Shown one piece after another: positions 17,312 to 26,596 of a stretch of 64,000 bases of DNA; within the stretch, counting starts at the first letter, position 1, and each line of letters begins with the position of its first letter. The position numbers and the translations under genes are program-made. This DNA comes from an uncultured Pseudobutyrivibrio sp. (lineage in GTDB: Bacteria > Bacillota > Clostridia > Lachnospirales > Lachnospiraceae), in contig URCQ01000003.1 of NCBI GenBank assembly GCA_900546435.1, forward strand, positions 66,733 to 130,732, given 5' to 3'. The notes under the pieces were generated by a model. It was not told the DNA's origin, made no database searches, and saw only the letters and a program-made list of their open reading frames with translations.

Positions 17312-17608
17312 TTGAAAAAAGAGAGCAATGAGGTGGCAAATACACTGGTTTTGATCGTGCAGATCGGGGTGACGATGCTGGTGCCAATTTTAATGTGTAG
17401 TATCGGCGGTGCATGGTTAGATCATAAGTTTCAGACCAGATGGATTGGTGTGTTGGGGTTTATTCTAGGAACGATAGCCGGATTTCAGAATGTATACCGG
17501 CTGGTCAGAAAATATCTAAAAGAGACAAAATCCCCAGGAGAATTGCAAAGAGAAAAAGAAGAACAGGAAAGAATATCGCATGATAAAAGCATTGAAAAGA
17601 CTAAATGA
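17312..17608 (+). CDS. AtpZ/AtpI-like ATP synthase accessory protein
   Basis: A 98-residue protein with two membrane helices (about residues 10-33 and 44-65) and GGAWLDHKF between them, followed by a charged tail. It fits the AtpZ-like F0F1-ATPase subunit family that sits at the head of atp operons and is linked to assembly or Mg/Ca transport. TTG start at 17312 after TAGGAGAAGA. It overlaps the next gene by 29 bases. Confidence 0.82.
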   Translation: MKKESNEVANTLVLIVQIGVTMLVPILMCSIGGAWLDHKFQTRWIGVLGFILGTIAGFQNVYRLVRKYLKETKSPGELQREKEEQERISHDKSIEKTK

Positions 17609-18017
17609 GGCTTTGCCGGGACTACTTTTGGGCATAGCAGTATATGGACTTTTAGTACAATTTATCGGCATGTGGTTTGTTTCCGATAAGTTACATTATA
17701 CGACAGGGCTTTGGGTTGGTATTGCCTGCGCGATGGGTATGGGTATTCACCTCGCCATGGTGATAGAGGAAGCGGTACGCGTAGGAGAAAGCGGTACCAG
17801 ACGTCTGTCGTTTAAATCCGTACTACGCTATCTGGTTGTAGTGTTGGTATTTTTTGTTATGATGTATTTTCACCTAGGTAACCTGGTGAGTGCATTTATT
17901 GGAGTTTTGGGGCTAAAGGTGAGTGCATATGTACAACCTTTTATGCATAAAATGATTTTTAAGGACATCGCGCCGGAAGAATCAACGAATGAACAGGAAG
18001 AGGAGGTGAAATTGTGA
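17580..18017 (+). CDS. atpI: ATP synthase subunit I-like protein
   Basis: A 145-residue protein with four hydrophobic helices (about residues 13-33, 43-62, 79-100, 103-117), a basic loop and an acidic tail. Position directly before atpB and the four-helix pattern support AtpI, the assembly helper for the c-ring. Sequence similarity to known AtpI is low by eye, so the call leans on context. It overlaps atpB by 4 bases. Confidence 0.7.
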   Translation: MIKALKRLNEALPGLLLGIAVYGLLVQFIGMWFVSDKLHYTTGLWVGIACAMGMGIHLAMVIEEAVRVGESGTRRLSFKSVLRYLVVVLVFFVMMYFHLGNLVSAFIGVLGLKVSAYVQPFMHKMIFKDIAPEESTNEQEEEVKL

Positions 18018-18751
18018 ATGAAGCAATTCTAATGTCGGCTTCTGCAGATAACATTGACTTTATGATACATGGTCTGTATTCTTTTGAATTATTTGGCCAG
18101 GAGGTGTGGATTACAACTTCACATGTGTGTATTGCCATTGTTATGCTAGTACTTGTGATATTTTCTATTGTAGCCAATCGGAAATTAGCACATGCAACAG
18201 AAGTGCCAGATACCTTTCAGAACGTTCTGGAACTAATGGTAGAAAAATTATCCGGAGTAGTGGAGGGCAATATGGGCTCTCACGCACCAAAATTTACGAA
18301 TTATATTAGTACTATATTCGTATTTATTTTGTTTAGTAATATATCCGGATTGTTTGGTTTGAGACCGCCAACAGCGGACTATGGAACCACATTTGCCCTT
18401 GGTATCATTACGTTTGCACTGATTCACATCACAAAATGGAAACACCAGTCCGTAAAACAGATTTGGACAGATATGTGTTCTCCATTACCGCCATGGTTTC
18501 CGCTATGGCTGCCGATCAACTTGATCAGCGAGGTCGCAGTGCCAATTTCCTTATCACTGCGTCTATTTGCGAATGTATTGTCAGGAACCGTAATGATGGC
18601 CCTTGTTTACGGTCTGTTGGCCAAGATTGCATATGTCTGGCCTGCTGTGCTCCATGTCTATTTTGACCTGTTTTCCGGAGCCATTCAGACATACGTATTC
18701 TGTATGCTTACAATGACATACATCACACAGTCCTATGGGGACGAGGAATAA
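18014..18751 (+). CDS. atpB: ATP synthase F0 subunit a
   Basis: A 245-residue polytopic membrane protein that forms the ion half-channels beside the c-ring. Helix-5 signature residues are present (PISLSLRLFANVLSGTVMM, with the essential Arg). GTG start at 18014 in a GTGA overlap with atpI; AGGAGG precedes it. Gene order a-c-b-delta-alpha-gamma-beta-epsilon follows. Confidence 0.95.
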   Translation: MNEAILMSASADNIDFMIHGLYSFELFGQEVWITTSHVCIAIVMLVLVIFSIVANRKLAHATEVPDTFQNVLELMVEKLSGVVEGNMGSHAPKFTNYISTIFVFILFSNISGLFGLRPPTADYGTTFALGIITFALIHITKWKHQSVKQIWTDMCSPLPPWFPLWLPINLISEVAVPISLSLRLFANVLSGTVMMALVYGLLAKIAYVWPAVLHVYFDLFSGAIQTYVFCMLTMTYITQSYGDEE

Positions 18752-18781
18752 TTTATATTTTATTATTAGGAGGAAAGTATT

Positions 18782-19039
18782 ATGAATATCACAGGAGAAG
18801 ATTTGATTTTAGCATGTTCTGCAATTGGTGCTGGTCTGGCTGTTATCGCTGGTATCGGACCTGGTATTGGTCAGGGTATTGCAGCAGGTTACGGTGCAGC
18901 AGCTGTAGGTAGAAACCCAGGTGCGCAGGGTAAGATTATGTCAACAATGTTACTTGGACAGGCAGTTGCCGAGACAACAGGTCTGTACGGACTTTTGGTT
19001 GCTATGCTTCTGCTTTTCGTAAAACCATTAGTAGGTTAA
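18782..19039 (+). CDS. atpE: ATP synthase F0 subunit c, sodium-type ion site
   Basis: An 85-residue two-helix hairpin forming the rotor ring. Helix 1 is GIGPGIGQGIAAGYGAAAVG and helix 2 carries GQAVAETTGLYGLL. Gln31, Val62, Glu64, Thr65, Thr66 and Tyr69 match the positions that bind Na+ in sodium ATP synthases of Ilyobacter/Acetobacterium type, where the carboxylate is paired with a Gln and a Ser/Thr. Sodium coupling is thus expected from known structures, though not proven here. Strong TAGGAGGAAAGTATT site. Confidence 0.95.
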   Translation: MNITGEDLILACSAIGAGLAVIAGIGPGIGQGIAAGYGAAAVGRNPGAQGKIMSTMLLGQAVAETTGLYGLLVAMLLLFVKPLVG

Positions 19040-19087
19040 TACGTGTAGTTTGGAATTTCCCAGGAAAGGAGGAACTACAGGAAAGTT

Positions 19088-19603
19088 ATGACAAGACTAT
19101 TTGACTTAGATTTTCAGTTGTTGTTTGATGCGGTATCTTTAGGTATTTCCGTATTCTTTCTGTTCCTGATTATGTCATATCTTTTGTTCAATCCGGCAAG
19201 AAAGTTATTGCGGGATCGTCAGGAGAAGATACGTCAGGATATTGCCAGTGCGGCACAGGATAAGGAAGAGTCTGCAAAAGCAAAAGCAGAATATGAACAA
19301 CGCTTAAAAGATGTTGATAAAGAGGCTGAGGCAATTCTTGCAGAGGCAAGACAGAAGGCACTCAAGAATGAAGCCAAGATCATAGCGGATGCCAAAGAGG
19401 AAGCGGCACGTATTATTGCAAGAGCCAGTGAAGAAGCTGTTCTTGAAAAGAAGCGTGTGGCAGATGAGATGAAACAGGAAATGATTTCACTTGCCTCTAT
19501 GATGGCTGGTAAGGTCGTGGCTGCAAACATAGACACTACGGTTCAGAATGAATTGGTAGAAGAAACGTTGAAGGAAATGGGTGATGCTACATGGCAAAGT
19601 TAG
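19088..19603 (+). CDS. atpF: ATP synthase F0 subunit b
   Basis: A 171-residue peripheral stalk subunit: one N-terminal membrane helix (about residues 15-37) then a long, highly charged Ala/Glu/Lys-rich coiled coil (RDRQEKIRQDIASAAQDKEE onward). ATG 19088 after AAAGGAGGAACTACAGGAAAGTT. The 3' end overlaps atpH by 13 bases. Confidence 0.94.
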   Translation: MTRLFDLDFQLLFDAVSLGISVFFLFLIMSYLLFNPARKLLRDRQEKIRQDIASAAQDKEESAKAKAEYEQRLKDVDKEAEAILAEARQKALKNEAKIIADAKEEAARIIARASEEAVLEKKRVADEMKQEMISLASMMAGKVVAANIDTTVQNELVEETLKEMGDATWQS

Positions 19604-20157
19604 TTTCAAATGTGTATGGTGAAGCATTGTTTGAACTGGCGATGGAGCAAGGTCGACTGGATGCGTATCTGGAGGAGAGCCAGGGTGTTCTTGATGTCCT
19701 TCGGGATCATCAGGAATTTAGTCAGATGATGACTCATCCCAACATCATAAAAGAAGAAAAAATGCAGATGGTAGAGACTGTTTTTAAAGGCAGAGTATCG
19801 GATGAATTGGTTGGCCTGATGCGTATGATTGTAGAAAAAGATCATTTCGCAAAAATGCAGGAAGTATTAACCTTTTTTATCGACCGTGCACTGGAAGAGA
19901 AAAAAGTCGGTATTGCTTATGTAAGCACACCGATGGAATTATTGGATGCACAGAAAAAACAGATCGAAGATCGTTTGCTTGAGACAACTGCATATACATC
20001 ATTTCGTATGCATTATGCAGTCGAGGCCGAGCTCATCGGCGGTATGATAATTCGTATTGGAGACCGCGTGGTGGACAGTAGTGTACGCACCAAGCTGGCA
20101 GAGTTATCCAGAGAATTATCTAAAATACAGTTGAAAGTAGGTGAAAGCGCTTCATGA
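19591..20157 (+). CDS. atpH: ATP synthase F1 subunit delta
   Basis: A 188-residue OSCP-like subunit that joins the b stalk to the F1 head. The N-terminal helical domain starts LVSNVYGEALFELAMEQ, and the C-terminal signature IGGMIIRIGDRVVDSSVRTK is intact. It overlaps atpA by 4 bases. Confidence 0.95.
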   Translation: MAKLVSNVYGEALFELAMEQGRLDAYLEESQGVLDVLRDHQEFSQMMTHPNIIKEEKMQMVETVFKGRVSDELVGLMRMIVEKDHFAKMQEVLTFFIDRALEEKKVGIAYVSTPMELLDAQKKQIEDRLLETTAYTSFRMHYAVEAELIGGMIIRIGDRVVDSSVRTKLAELSRELSKIQLKVGESAS

Positions 20158-21659
20158 ATTTAAAACCAGAAGAAATCAGCTCAGTGATTAAAGAGCAAAT
20201 GAAAAGATATGCAGCGCAACTTCAAGTGGCAGATGTCGGCACGGTTATACAGGTGGCTGACGGTATTGCACGAATACATGGACTGGAAAATGCTATGCAG
20301 GGAGAACTTCTTGAGTTCCCTGGAGAAGTATATGGTATGGTGTTAAACCTTGAGGAAGATAATGTTGGTGCGGTTTTACTTGGTGATAATCGCAATATCA
20401 ACGAAGGCGACACTGTAAAAACAACAGGACGTGTAGTAGAAGTACCAGTTGGAGATGCAATGTTAGGGCGTGTTGTTAACGCGTTGGGACAACCAATTGA
20501 TGGGAAAGGACCGATCGAGACAGATAAATTCCGTCAGATCGAACGTGTAGCATCCGGTGTTATTTCCAGAAAATCAGTTGACACACCATTACAGACAGGT
20601 ATTAAAGCGATTGATTCCATGATTCCAATCGGACGTGGACAAAGAGAATTGATCATTGGTGACCGTCAGACCGGTAAGACAGCGATTGCCATTGATACCA
20701 TCATTAATCAAAAAGGACAAAACGTAAAATGTATTTATGTTGCTATCGGCCAGAAAGCTTCTACTGTTGCAACAATTGTAAATACATTAGAAGAATTTGG
20801 TGCTATGAGTTATACAACGGTAGTTGCATCTACCGCTAGTGAATTGGCACCACTTCAGTATATCGCTCCATACGCAGGATGTGCGATTGGAGAAGAATGG
20901 ATGGAGAACGGAGAAGACGTGCTCGTTGTTTATGATGATTTGAGTAAGCATGCTACGGCATATCGTACCCTTTCTTTGCTGCTTCGTCGTCCACCAGGAC
21001 GTGAGGCTTATCCGGGAGATGTATTCTATTTGCATTCCAGATTGTTGGAACGTGCAGCCCGTTTGAATGACGCATTAGGTGGAGGATCGCTTACAGCACT
21101 TCCAATTATTGAGACACAGGCAGGAGACGTATCCGCATATATTCCGACAAACGTTATCTCTATCACAGATGGTCAGATTTATCTGGAAACAGAAGCTTTT
21201 AATGCGGGCTTTAGACCGGCAATTAATGCAGGACTTTCCGTATCACGTGTAGGTGGTTCTGCGCAAATTAAAGCGATGAAGAAAATTGCAGCACCAATTC
21301 GTGTGGAGTTGGCACAGTATAGAGAGCTTGCATCTTTTGCACAGTTTGGATCAGAACTTGATGCTGATACAACAGAAAAACTGGCACAAGGAGAACGTAT
21401 TCAGGAAATGTTAAAACAGCCACAGTACAAGCCAATGCCGGTAGAATATCAGATTATGATCATTTATGCTGCAACCAAGAAATATCTTTTGGATATTCCA
21501 GTGGAAGATGTATTGCCATTTGAGGCAGCCTTATTTGAATATGTGGATACGAAGTATCCGGAGATTCCGGAATCCATCCGCACAGAAAAGGTGCTTACAG
21601 AGGAGACAGAAAAAGCGCTGATTCAGGCAATTGAAGAATGTAAAAAAAGCTATAAATAG
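20154..21659 (+). CDS. atpA: ATP synthase F1 subunit alpha
   Basis: A 501-residue non-catalytic nucleotide-binding subunit. Walker A (GDRQTGKTAIAID), the catalytic-site arginine motif region (SVSRVGGSAQ) and full length are present. It starts with ATGA overlap on atpH. Confidence 0.98.
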   Translation: MNLKPEEISSVIKEQMKRYAAQLQVADVGTVIQVADGIARIHGLENAMQGELLEFPGEVYGMVLNLEEDNVGAVLLGDNRNINEGDTVKTTGRVVEVPVGDAMLGRVVNALGQPIDGKGPIETDKFRQIERVASGVISRKSVDTPLQTGIKAIDSMIPIGRGQRELIIGDRQTGKTAIAIDTIINQKGQNVKCIYVAIGQKASTVATIVNTLEEFGAMSYTTVVASTASELAPLQYIAPYAGCAIGEEWMENGEDVLVVYDDLSKHATAYRTLSLLLRRPPGREAYPGDVFYLHSRLLERAARLNDALGGGSLTALPIIETQAGDVSAYIPTNVISITDGQIYLETEAFNAGFRPAINAGLSVSRVGGSAQIKAMKKIAAPIRVELAQYRELASFAQFGSELDADTTEKLAQGERIQEMLKQPQYKPMPVEYQIMIIYAATKKYLLDIPVEDVLPFEAALFEYVDTKYPEIPESIRTEKVLTEETEKALIQAIEECKKSYK

Positions 21660-21677
21660 CAAAGGCGGTGAGATGAA

Positions 21678-22535
21678 ATGGCCTCAATGAGGGACATTAA
21701 AAGAAGAAAAACAAGTATTTCAAGTACGCAACAAATTACAAAAGCCATGAAACTTGTATCTACCGTAAAACTTCAAAAAGCCAAGAATAAAGCGGAAGAG
21801 ACAACTCCTTACTTCCGGTATATGTATCAGACGGTATGCTCGATGTTAGCAAAAGCGGGGAATATTGACCATCCTTATTTGCGAGAAAGCGCTTCTGATA
21901 AAAAGGGAATCATTGTAATAACATCCAATCGTGGTCTGGCAGGAGGATACAATTCCAACATTGTCCGTTTGATTACAGGCAGTGATATTCCGGTGGAAGA
22001 TGCCAGAATTTACACCGTGGGTCGCAAGGGTCAGGAAGCACTTGCGCGTAAAGGCTATGCGATGGAGACAGACTATTCGGATGTTATGGAAGCACCGATG
22101 TATGAAGATGCGCAAGCAATTAGCAGGGAAGTCTTAGAGGCATATGCTGCTGGTGAAATCGGTGAGATTTACTTAGCATATACACATTTCAAGAATACAG
22201 TCAGTCATGAACCGACATTACTTCGTTTGTTGCCTGTACAGGTGAATGAGGAAGATCTTACAACAGAAAATACAGATCTTCTGATGAATTTTGAACCAAA
22301 CGAAGAAGAGGCGCTGGACATGATCATTCCAAAATATATTACAAGCCTGATTTATGGTGCACTTGTCGAGGCGGTTGCCAGCGAAAATGGTGCTCGTATG
22401 CAGGCGATGGACTCTGCAACAAGCAATGCAGAAGATATGATCAATGACTTATCACTGAAATATAACCGTGCAAGACAAGGCTCTATCACACAGGAATTGA
22501 CAGAGATTATTGCCGGTGCGGAAGCCATTTCCTAA
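21678..22535 (+). CDS. atpG: ATP synthase F1 subunit gamma
   Basis: A 285-residue central shaft. The N-terminal helix (MRDIKRRKTSISSTQQITKA, then MKLVSTVKLQKAK) and C-terminal helix (ASENGARMQAMDSATSNAED, then LSLKYNRARQGSITQELTEI) are conserved. ATG 21678 after AAAGGCGGTGAGATGAA. Confidence 0.97.
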   Translation: MASMRDIKRRKTSISSTQQITKAMKLVSTVKLQKAKNKAEETTPYFRYMYQTVCSMLAKAGNIDHPYLRESASDKKGIIVITSNRGLAGGYNSNIVRLITGSDIPVEDARIYTVGRKGQEALARKGYAMETDYSDVMEAPMYEDAQAISREVLEAYAAGEIGEIYLAYTHFKNTVSHEPTLLRLLPVQVNEEDLTTENTDLLMNFEPNEEEALDMIIPKYITSLIYGALVEAVASENGARMQAMDSATSNAEDMINDLSLKYNRARQGSITQELTEIIAGAEAIS

Positions 22536-22589
22536 TCTATAATCGGGAGAAGGCGAAGAATAAAGTTTGATGAATTAGGAGTGACAAAT

Positions 22590-23981
22590 ATGGCGAAAGA
22601 AAATATAGGAAAAATCACTCAGATCATTGGTGCGGTACTTGATATCAAGTTCTCCGAAGGTGAACTGCCGGAGATCAATGATGCTATTAATATCCAGACT
22701 AAAGATGGAAAAAAATTAGTAGTTGAAGTAGCCCAGCATCTGGGAGATGATACTGTGCGTTGTATTGCCATGGGTACCACTGACGGATTAGTACGTGGAA
22801 TGGATGCTGTTGCAACAGGAGCACCAATCAGTGTTCCGGTTGGCGAGCAGACATTGGGACGTATCTTTAACGTGTTAGGGGAACCAATTGATGAAATTGA
22901 CGCACCAAAGGATGTGGAATATATGCCAATCCATAGAAAAGCACCAGCTTTTGAGGAGCAGGCAACTTCTACAGAAATGTTAGAGACAGGAATCAAGGTC
23001 GTAGATTTGCTCTGCCCATACCAGAAGGGTGGAAAAATCGGTTTGTTTGGTGGTGCGGGTGTAGGAAAAACCGTACTTATCCAGGAGTTGATTCATAATA
23101 TCGCGACAGAACATGGTGGATACTCTGTATTTACCGGTGTTGGAGAGCGTACAAGAGAGGGTAATGACCTCTACTATGAAATGAAGGAATCTGGCGTTAT
23201 TGATAAGACCTGTATGGTGTTCGGACAGATGAACGAGCCACCTGGAGCAAGAATGCGTGTAGGTTTAACAGGACTTACCATGGCAGAGTATTTCCGTGAC
23301 AAAGGTGGAAAGGACGTACTTCTCTTTATTGATAATATTTTCCGTTTCACACAGGCTGGTTCTGAAGTGTCAGCACTTTTGGGACGTATGCCATCAGCCG
23401 TTGGTTATCAGCCTACATTGCAGACAGAAATGGGTGCGTTGCAGGAGCGTATTACTTCTACAAAGAGCGGATCTATTACATCGGTACAGGCCGTTTATGT
23501 GCCTGCAGATGACTTGACAGACCCGGCGCCAGCAACAACATTTGCACACTTGGATGCAACAACGGTATTGGAAAGATCCATTGCAGAGCTTGGTATTTAT
23601 CCGGCGGTAGATCCACTAGCATCAACTTCCAGAATTCTTGATCCACGTATTGTTGGTCAGGAGCATTTTGAAGTGGCTCGTGGTGTGCAGGAGATCTTAC
23701 AGAAATACAAAGAATTACAGGATATCATTGCGATTCTTGGTATGGACGAATTATCTGAGGATGACAAGCTTGTCGTAAGCCGTGCAAGAAAAATCCAGAG
23801 ATTTTTATCACAGCCATTCTTTGTAGCCGGACAGTTTACCGGATTGGAAGGAAAATATGTACCAATCGCTGAGACGATTCGAGGATTCCGTGAAATTCTG
23901 GAAGGCAAGCATGATGACGTGCCGGAAGGACATTTCTTAAATGCCGGAACAATTGATGAAGTACGCGCCCGGATGCAGTAA
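22590..23981 (+). CDS. atpD: ATP synthase F1 subunit beta
   Basis: A 463-residue catalytic subunit. Walker A (GGAGVGKTV), GERTREGNDLY with the catalytic Glu, and the ALLGRMPSAVGYQPTLQTEM segment are intact. ATG 22590 is preferred because TTAGGAGTGACAAAT precedes it; the frame's GTG at 22581 overlaps that ribosome-binding site. Confidence 0.98.
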   Translation: MAKENIGKITQIIGAVLDIKFSEGELPEINDAINIQTKDGKKLVVEVAQHLGDDTVRCIAMGTTDGLVRGMDAVATGAPISVPVGEQTLGRIFNVLGEPIDEIDAPKDVEYMPIHRKAPAFEEQATSTEMLETGIKVVDLLCPYQKGGKIGLFGGAGVGKTVLIQELIHNIATEHGGYSVFTGVGERTREGNDLYYEMKESGVIDKTCMVFGQMNEPPGARMRVGLTGLTMAEYFRDKGGKDVLLFIDNIFRFTQAGSEVSALLGRMPSAVGYQPTLQTEMGALQERITSTKSGSITSVQAVYVPADDLTDPAPATTFAHLDATTVLERSIAELGIYPAVDPLASTSRILDPRIVGQEHFEVARGVQEILQKYKELQDIIAILGMDELSEDDKLVVSRARKIQRFLSQPFFVAGQFTGLEGKYVPIAETIRGFREILEGKHDDVPEGHFLNAGTIDEVRARMQ

Positions 23982-23992
23982 GGGAGGCGACT

Positions 23993-24394
23993 ATGGCAGA
24001 TAATTTGTTTCAAGTCGAGATTATAACGCCGGATCGCATTTTTTATCATGGCGATGCGAGCATGATCGAATTTACAACGACGGAGGGAGAAATCGGCGTA
24101 TACAAAGATCATATTCCGCTTACTACGGTTTTGGCACCGGGCATTGTTACGATTACAGAACCTGAGGGGGCCAAACGTGCCGTTGTGCATGCGGGATTTG
24201 CCGAAATCCTGGGAGATAAAGTGACACTTTTAGCCGAAGTGGCGGAGTGGCCGGATGAAATTGATTTGGATCGGGCAAGAAGGGCAGAAGACAGAGCCCG
24301 AGACCGATTGAATCGAAAAGACGCTAATTTGGATGTGGCGCGAGCTGAACTTGCATTAAAGCGAGCTCTGGTGCGTCAGGATATCTTAGCATAA
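23993..24394 (+). CDS. atpC: ATP synthase F1 subunit epsilon
   Basis: A 133-residue subunit with the beta-sandwich (VEIITPDRIFYHGDASMIEF, GEIGVYKDHIPL) and the C-terminal two-helix regulatory domain (LDRARRAEDRARDRLNRKDA). ATG after GGGAGGCGACT. Last gene of the operon, followed by a strong terminator. Confidence 0.96.
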   Translation: MADNLFQVEIITPDRIFYHGDASMIEFTTTEGEIGVYKDHIPLTTVLAPGIVTITEPEGAKRAVVHAGFAEILGDKVTLLAEVAEWPDEIDLDRARRAEDRARDRLNRKDANLDVARAELALKRALVRQDILA

Positions 24395-24397
24395 GAG

Positions 24398-24447
24398 AAA
24401 TACCCATCATAGACGATTGTTTTTATATTCTATGATGGGTATTTTTA
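24398..24447 (+). terminator. Terminator of the atp operon
   Basis: A perfect 16-bp stem (24398-24413 with 24429-24444) and a T-rich loop, followed by TTTAT. It closes the whole sua5-atpC unit; I see no terminator inside that unit. Confidence 0.92.
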
Positions 24448-24462
24448 TGTAATAAGGGCAGG

Positions 24463-24491
24463 TTGTTCTTTCCTGGCGTTTACGTTATACT
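24463..24491 (+). promoter_or_regulatory. Promoter of the DUF6020-like gene
   Basis: TTGTTC at 24463-24468 and TATACT at 24486-24491 with a 17-bp spacer. The leader to the ATG is about 95 bases and holds the inverted repeat listed next. Confidence 0.7.
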
Positions 24492-24523
24492 TATAAGTTG
24501 AATGTGCATAGTGGGGAGAGGGT

Positions 24524-24559
24524 GTACCTATTGCATGCACAATAAAGAATGATAGGTAC
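24524..24559 (+). repeat. Inverted repeat in the 5' leader of the DUF6020-like gene
   Basis: GTACCTAT (24524-24531) and ATAGGTAC (24552-24559), perfect 8-bp arms around a 20-base loop that itself holds a small TTG/CAA dyad. It may form an mRNA hairpin; no known riboswitch is recognised. Confidence 0.4.
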
Positions 24560-24593
24560 TACAAAATAAATAATAAAATAAGATAGGAAGAAT

Positions 24594-26582
24594 ATGAAAG
24601 AATTTACAATAAAAGTGAGGACGAGAGATTTCTGGATTTCTCTTGTGCTTGGTATGTATGCTGCCATGGGAGCATTTATTTCTCTTTCGAGGGAAGCAAC
24701 GATCGATAATAGTCCGGACATTGATTTGACAAGCCCGATTATGTTATATACGAGAACGATGTATCGTTCTTTTTCTGCCAATCGATTGCGGAGCTTTTTG
24801 TTTGCACTGATTGTTGGACTATTCATCTATCTGGCATTGCAGATCAAACGGAGTTATAAAGAACGAGTGGCAGAACTACTTTTTGCTGTTCTGTTTGCAA
24901 GTGGTCAATTGGTTGCCATGATTTTTAAAAAATGGGGCGGCTGGTATGCCATGATGGAGGTTATGGAAGAAATTGGTGTTGCCGAGATTCAGAAGTATCG
25001 CATCTTTATGAAATGGTCTTCGTACGTCTTGATCTGCTACTTTTTGGTAGCAGTCATGCTGCATTTCTTTCATAAATTTGCAGAGCAGGAGATACGTATT
25101 ACAACATATGGAAAAAGAATACATCCTGCAGTGCAGATTCTTATGATGGCGCTTTGTATGTTTGTCGCATGGCTTCCATATTTTGTCTATTTTTATCCGG
25201 GAACAAGTAACGAGGATACCGTTATTATGCTTATGGAATATAACGAGATACCGAGTTATATTCAGTCAATGTCGACTGTACAGGGAGAAGATATCTTTAT
25301 TACGAACCATCATCCGTATATTTTGACGATTTTGTTTTCCTGGTTTGTCAAATTAGGACAGCATTTCGGGGATGCTGCGTTGGGTGTGGCGTGTTATGTT
25401 CTCATACAAATGATGTTATTAGCACTTGTGTATGCCGGTGGACTTTATTATATTCATGCCTGCGGTGTGACAAGGAATCGTATGATAGGGACGTTGTTGT
25501 TGTTCATGTTTATCCCGGTATTTCCAATGTATGCCATTTGCATGTTAAAAGATACTTTTTATGCCACGTTTTGTCTGATTTTTATGTTAATGATGCATTA
25601 TGTTGCAAGAAGCAAGGGGCAGGCTTTTCGGAATGTCTGGTTTACGATAAGCTTCTTTTTCGTGGCTTGTATGATGATTCTGACAAAAGTGTATGCAATG
25701 TATATTTTACTGATTGTTGGCGCAGTTTATCTCATCAAATATCGTCAGCAATTTGTACAGATTATCGCGTCTGTCATGTTACCGGTTGTTTTATATAAAT
25801 TTGTATTTTGTGGTATGCTTCTGCCGGCGCTAAATGTTGCTCCGGGCGGTTTGCAGGAAGCATTATCGGTGCCGTTTCAACAGACAGCGCGCTATGTTAC
25901 GGAATATGGAGATGAAGTAACAGCAGCAGAGAAAAAGGCAATCAATCAAATTTTGCCATATAAAAAACTGGCGAAAAAATATAATCCGGAACTGTCGGAT
26001 CCGGTGAAAAAATATTATAACCAGGAAGCTACAAAGCAGGACTTAAAAGCTTATTCTAAAGTGTGGAGAAAGATGTTCTGGAAGCATCCGGAAGTCTATG
26101 TGGAATCGATTTTGCATAATACATATCAGTACTATGATATCAATAAGATTTCCAGCCTAGTATATTATAAATTCAATGATTACTTGCAATTGCATGATGA
26201 TGAAGGGCAATATAGCGATTTATATATTGAAAATAAAGAGGAATATTTAGAACAGCGTTATGCAATCAATCAACTGGTGTTGTTTACAGAAAAAGTACCA
26301 ATTGTAAATATATTTGCTTCAATTGGATTATGGCCGTGGCTGTTTTTGTTCGCGCTTCTTTATAATCTTAAATGGAAGAAAAAGGATGAGCAGGCGCTGA
26401 TACTGATCCCGCTCATTACGATTGCAATCTGCATGGTATCACCGGATAATGGCAATACACGTTATGTTATGCCGCTGCTATATATATTGCCGTTTTTGAT
26501 ACCGTTGGAGTTGTTGCCGGCATCATCAGATAATAAAGAAACGACTGTTTTGGAGCAAAATGCTTTGGAAAAAGATGTTTAG
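24594..26582 (+). CDS. Large polytopic membrane protein, DUF6020-like (first copy)
   Basis: A 662-residue protein with a dozen or more hydrophobic helices. A motif after about residue 200, YFYPGTSNEDTVIMLMEYN, matches YFPGTGMNDTINCLMGF in the protein at 61166, and both have a soluble tail segment before the last helices (CMVSPDNGNTRYVMPLLYIL here). This pattern fits the DUF6020 membrane family found in Lachnospiraceae polysaccharide loci. Overall architecture suggests a GT-C-like fold, but no catalytic residue can be named. It has its own promoter and precedes an EamA transporter. Enzyme function is unknown. Confidence 0.7.
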   Translation: MKEFTIKVRTRDFWISLVLGMYAAMGAFISLSREATIDNSPDIDLTSPIMLYTRTMYRSFSANRLRSFLFALIVGLFIYLALQIKRSYKERVAELLFAVLFASGQLVAMIFKKWGGWYAMMEVMEEIGVAEIQKYRIFMKWSSYVLICYFLVAVMLHFFHKFAEQEIRITTYGKRIHPAVQILMMALCMFVAWLPYFVYFYPGTSNEDTVIMLMEYNEIPSYIQSMSTVQGEDIFITNHHPYILTILFSWFVKLGQHFGDAALGVACYVLIQMMLLALVYAGGLYYIHACGVTRNRMIGTLLLFMFIPVFPMYAICMLKDTFYATFCLIFMLMMHYVARSKGQAFRNVWFTISFFFVACMMILTKVYAMYILLIVGAVYLIKYRQQFVQIIASVMLPVVLYKFVFCGMLLPALNVAPGGLQEALSVPFQQTARYVTEYGDEVTAAEKKAINQILPYKKLAKKYNPELSDPVKKYYNQEATKQDLKAYSKVWRKMFWKHPEVYVESILHNTYQYYDINKISSLVYYKFNDYLQLHDDEGQYSDLYIENKEEYLEQRYAINQLVLFTEKVPIVNIFASIGLWPWLFLFALLYNLKWKKKDEQALILIPLITIAICMVSPDNGNTRYVMPLLYILPFLIPLELLPASSDNKETTVLEQNALEKDV

Positions 26583-26596
26583 ATTGGGAGGAAATA

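Noticed and set aside
23657..24190. Minus-strand open frame of 177 codons across the atpD/atpC junction
   Set aside because: It is antisense to two well-conserved genes and has no recognisable family or ribosome-binding site.
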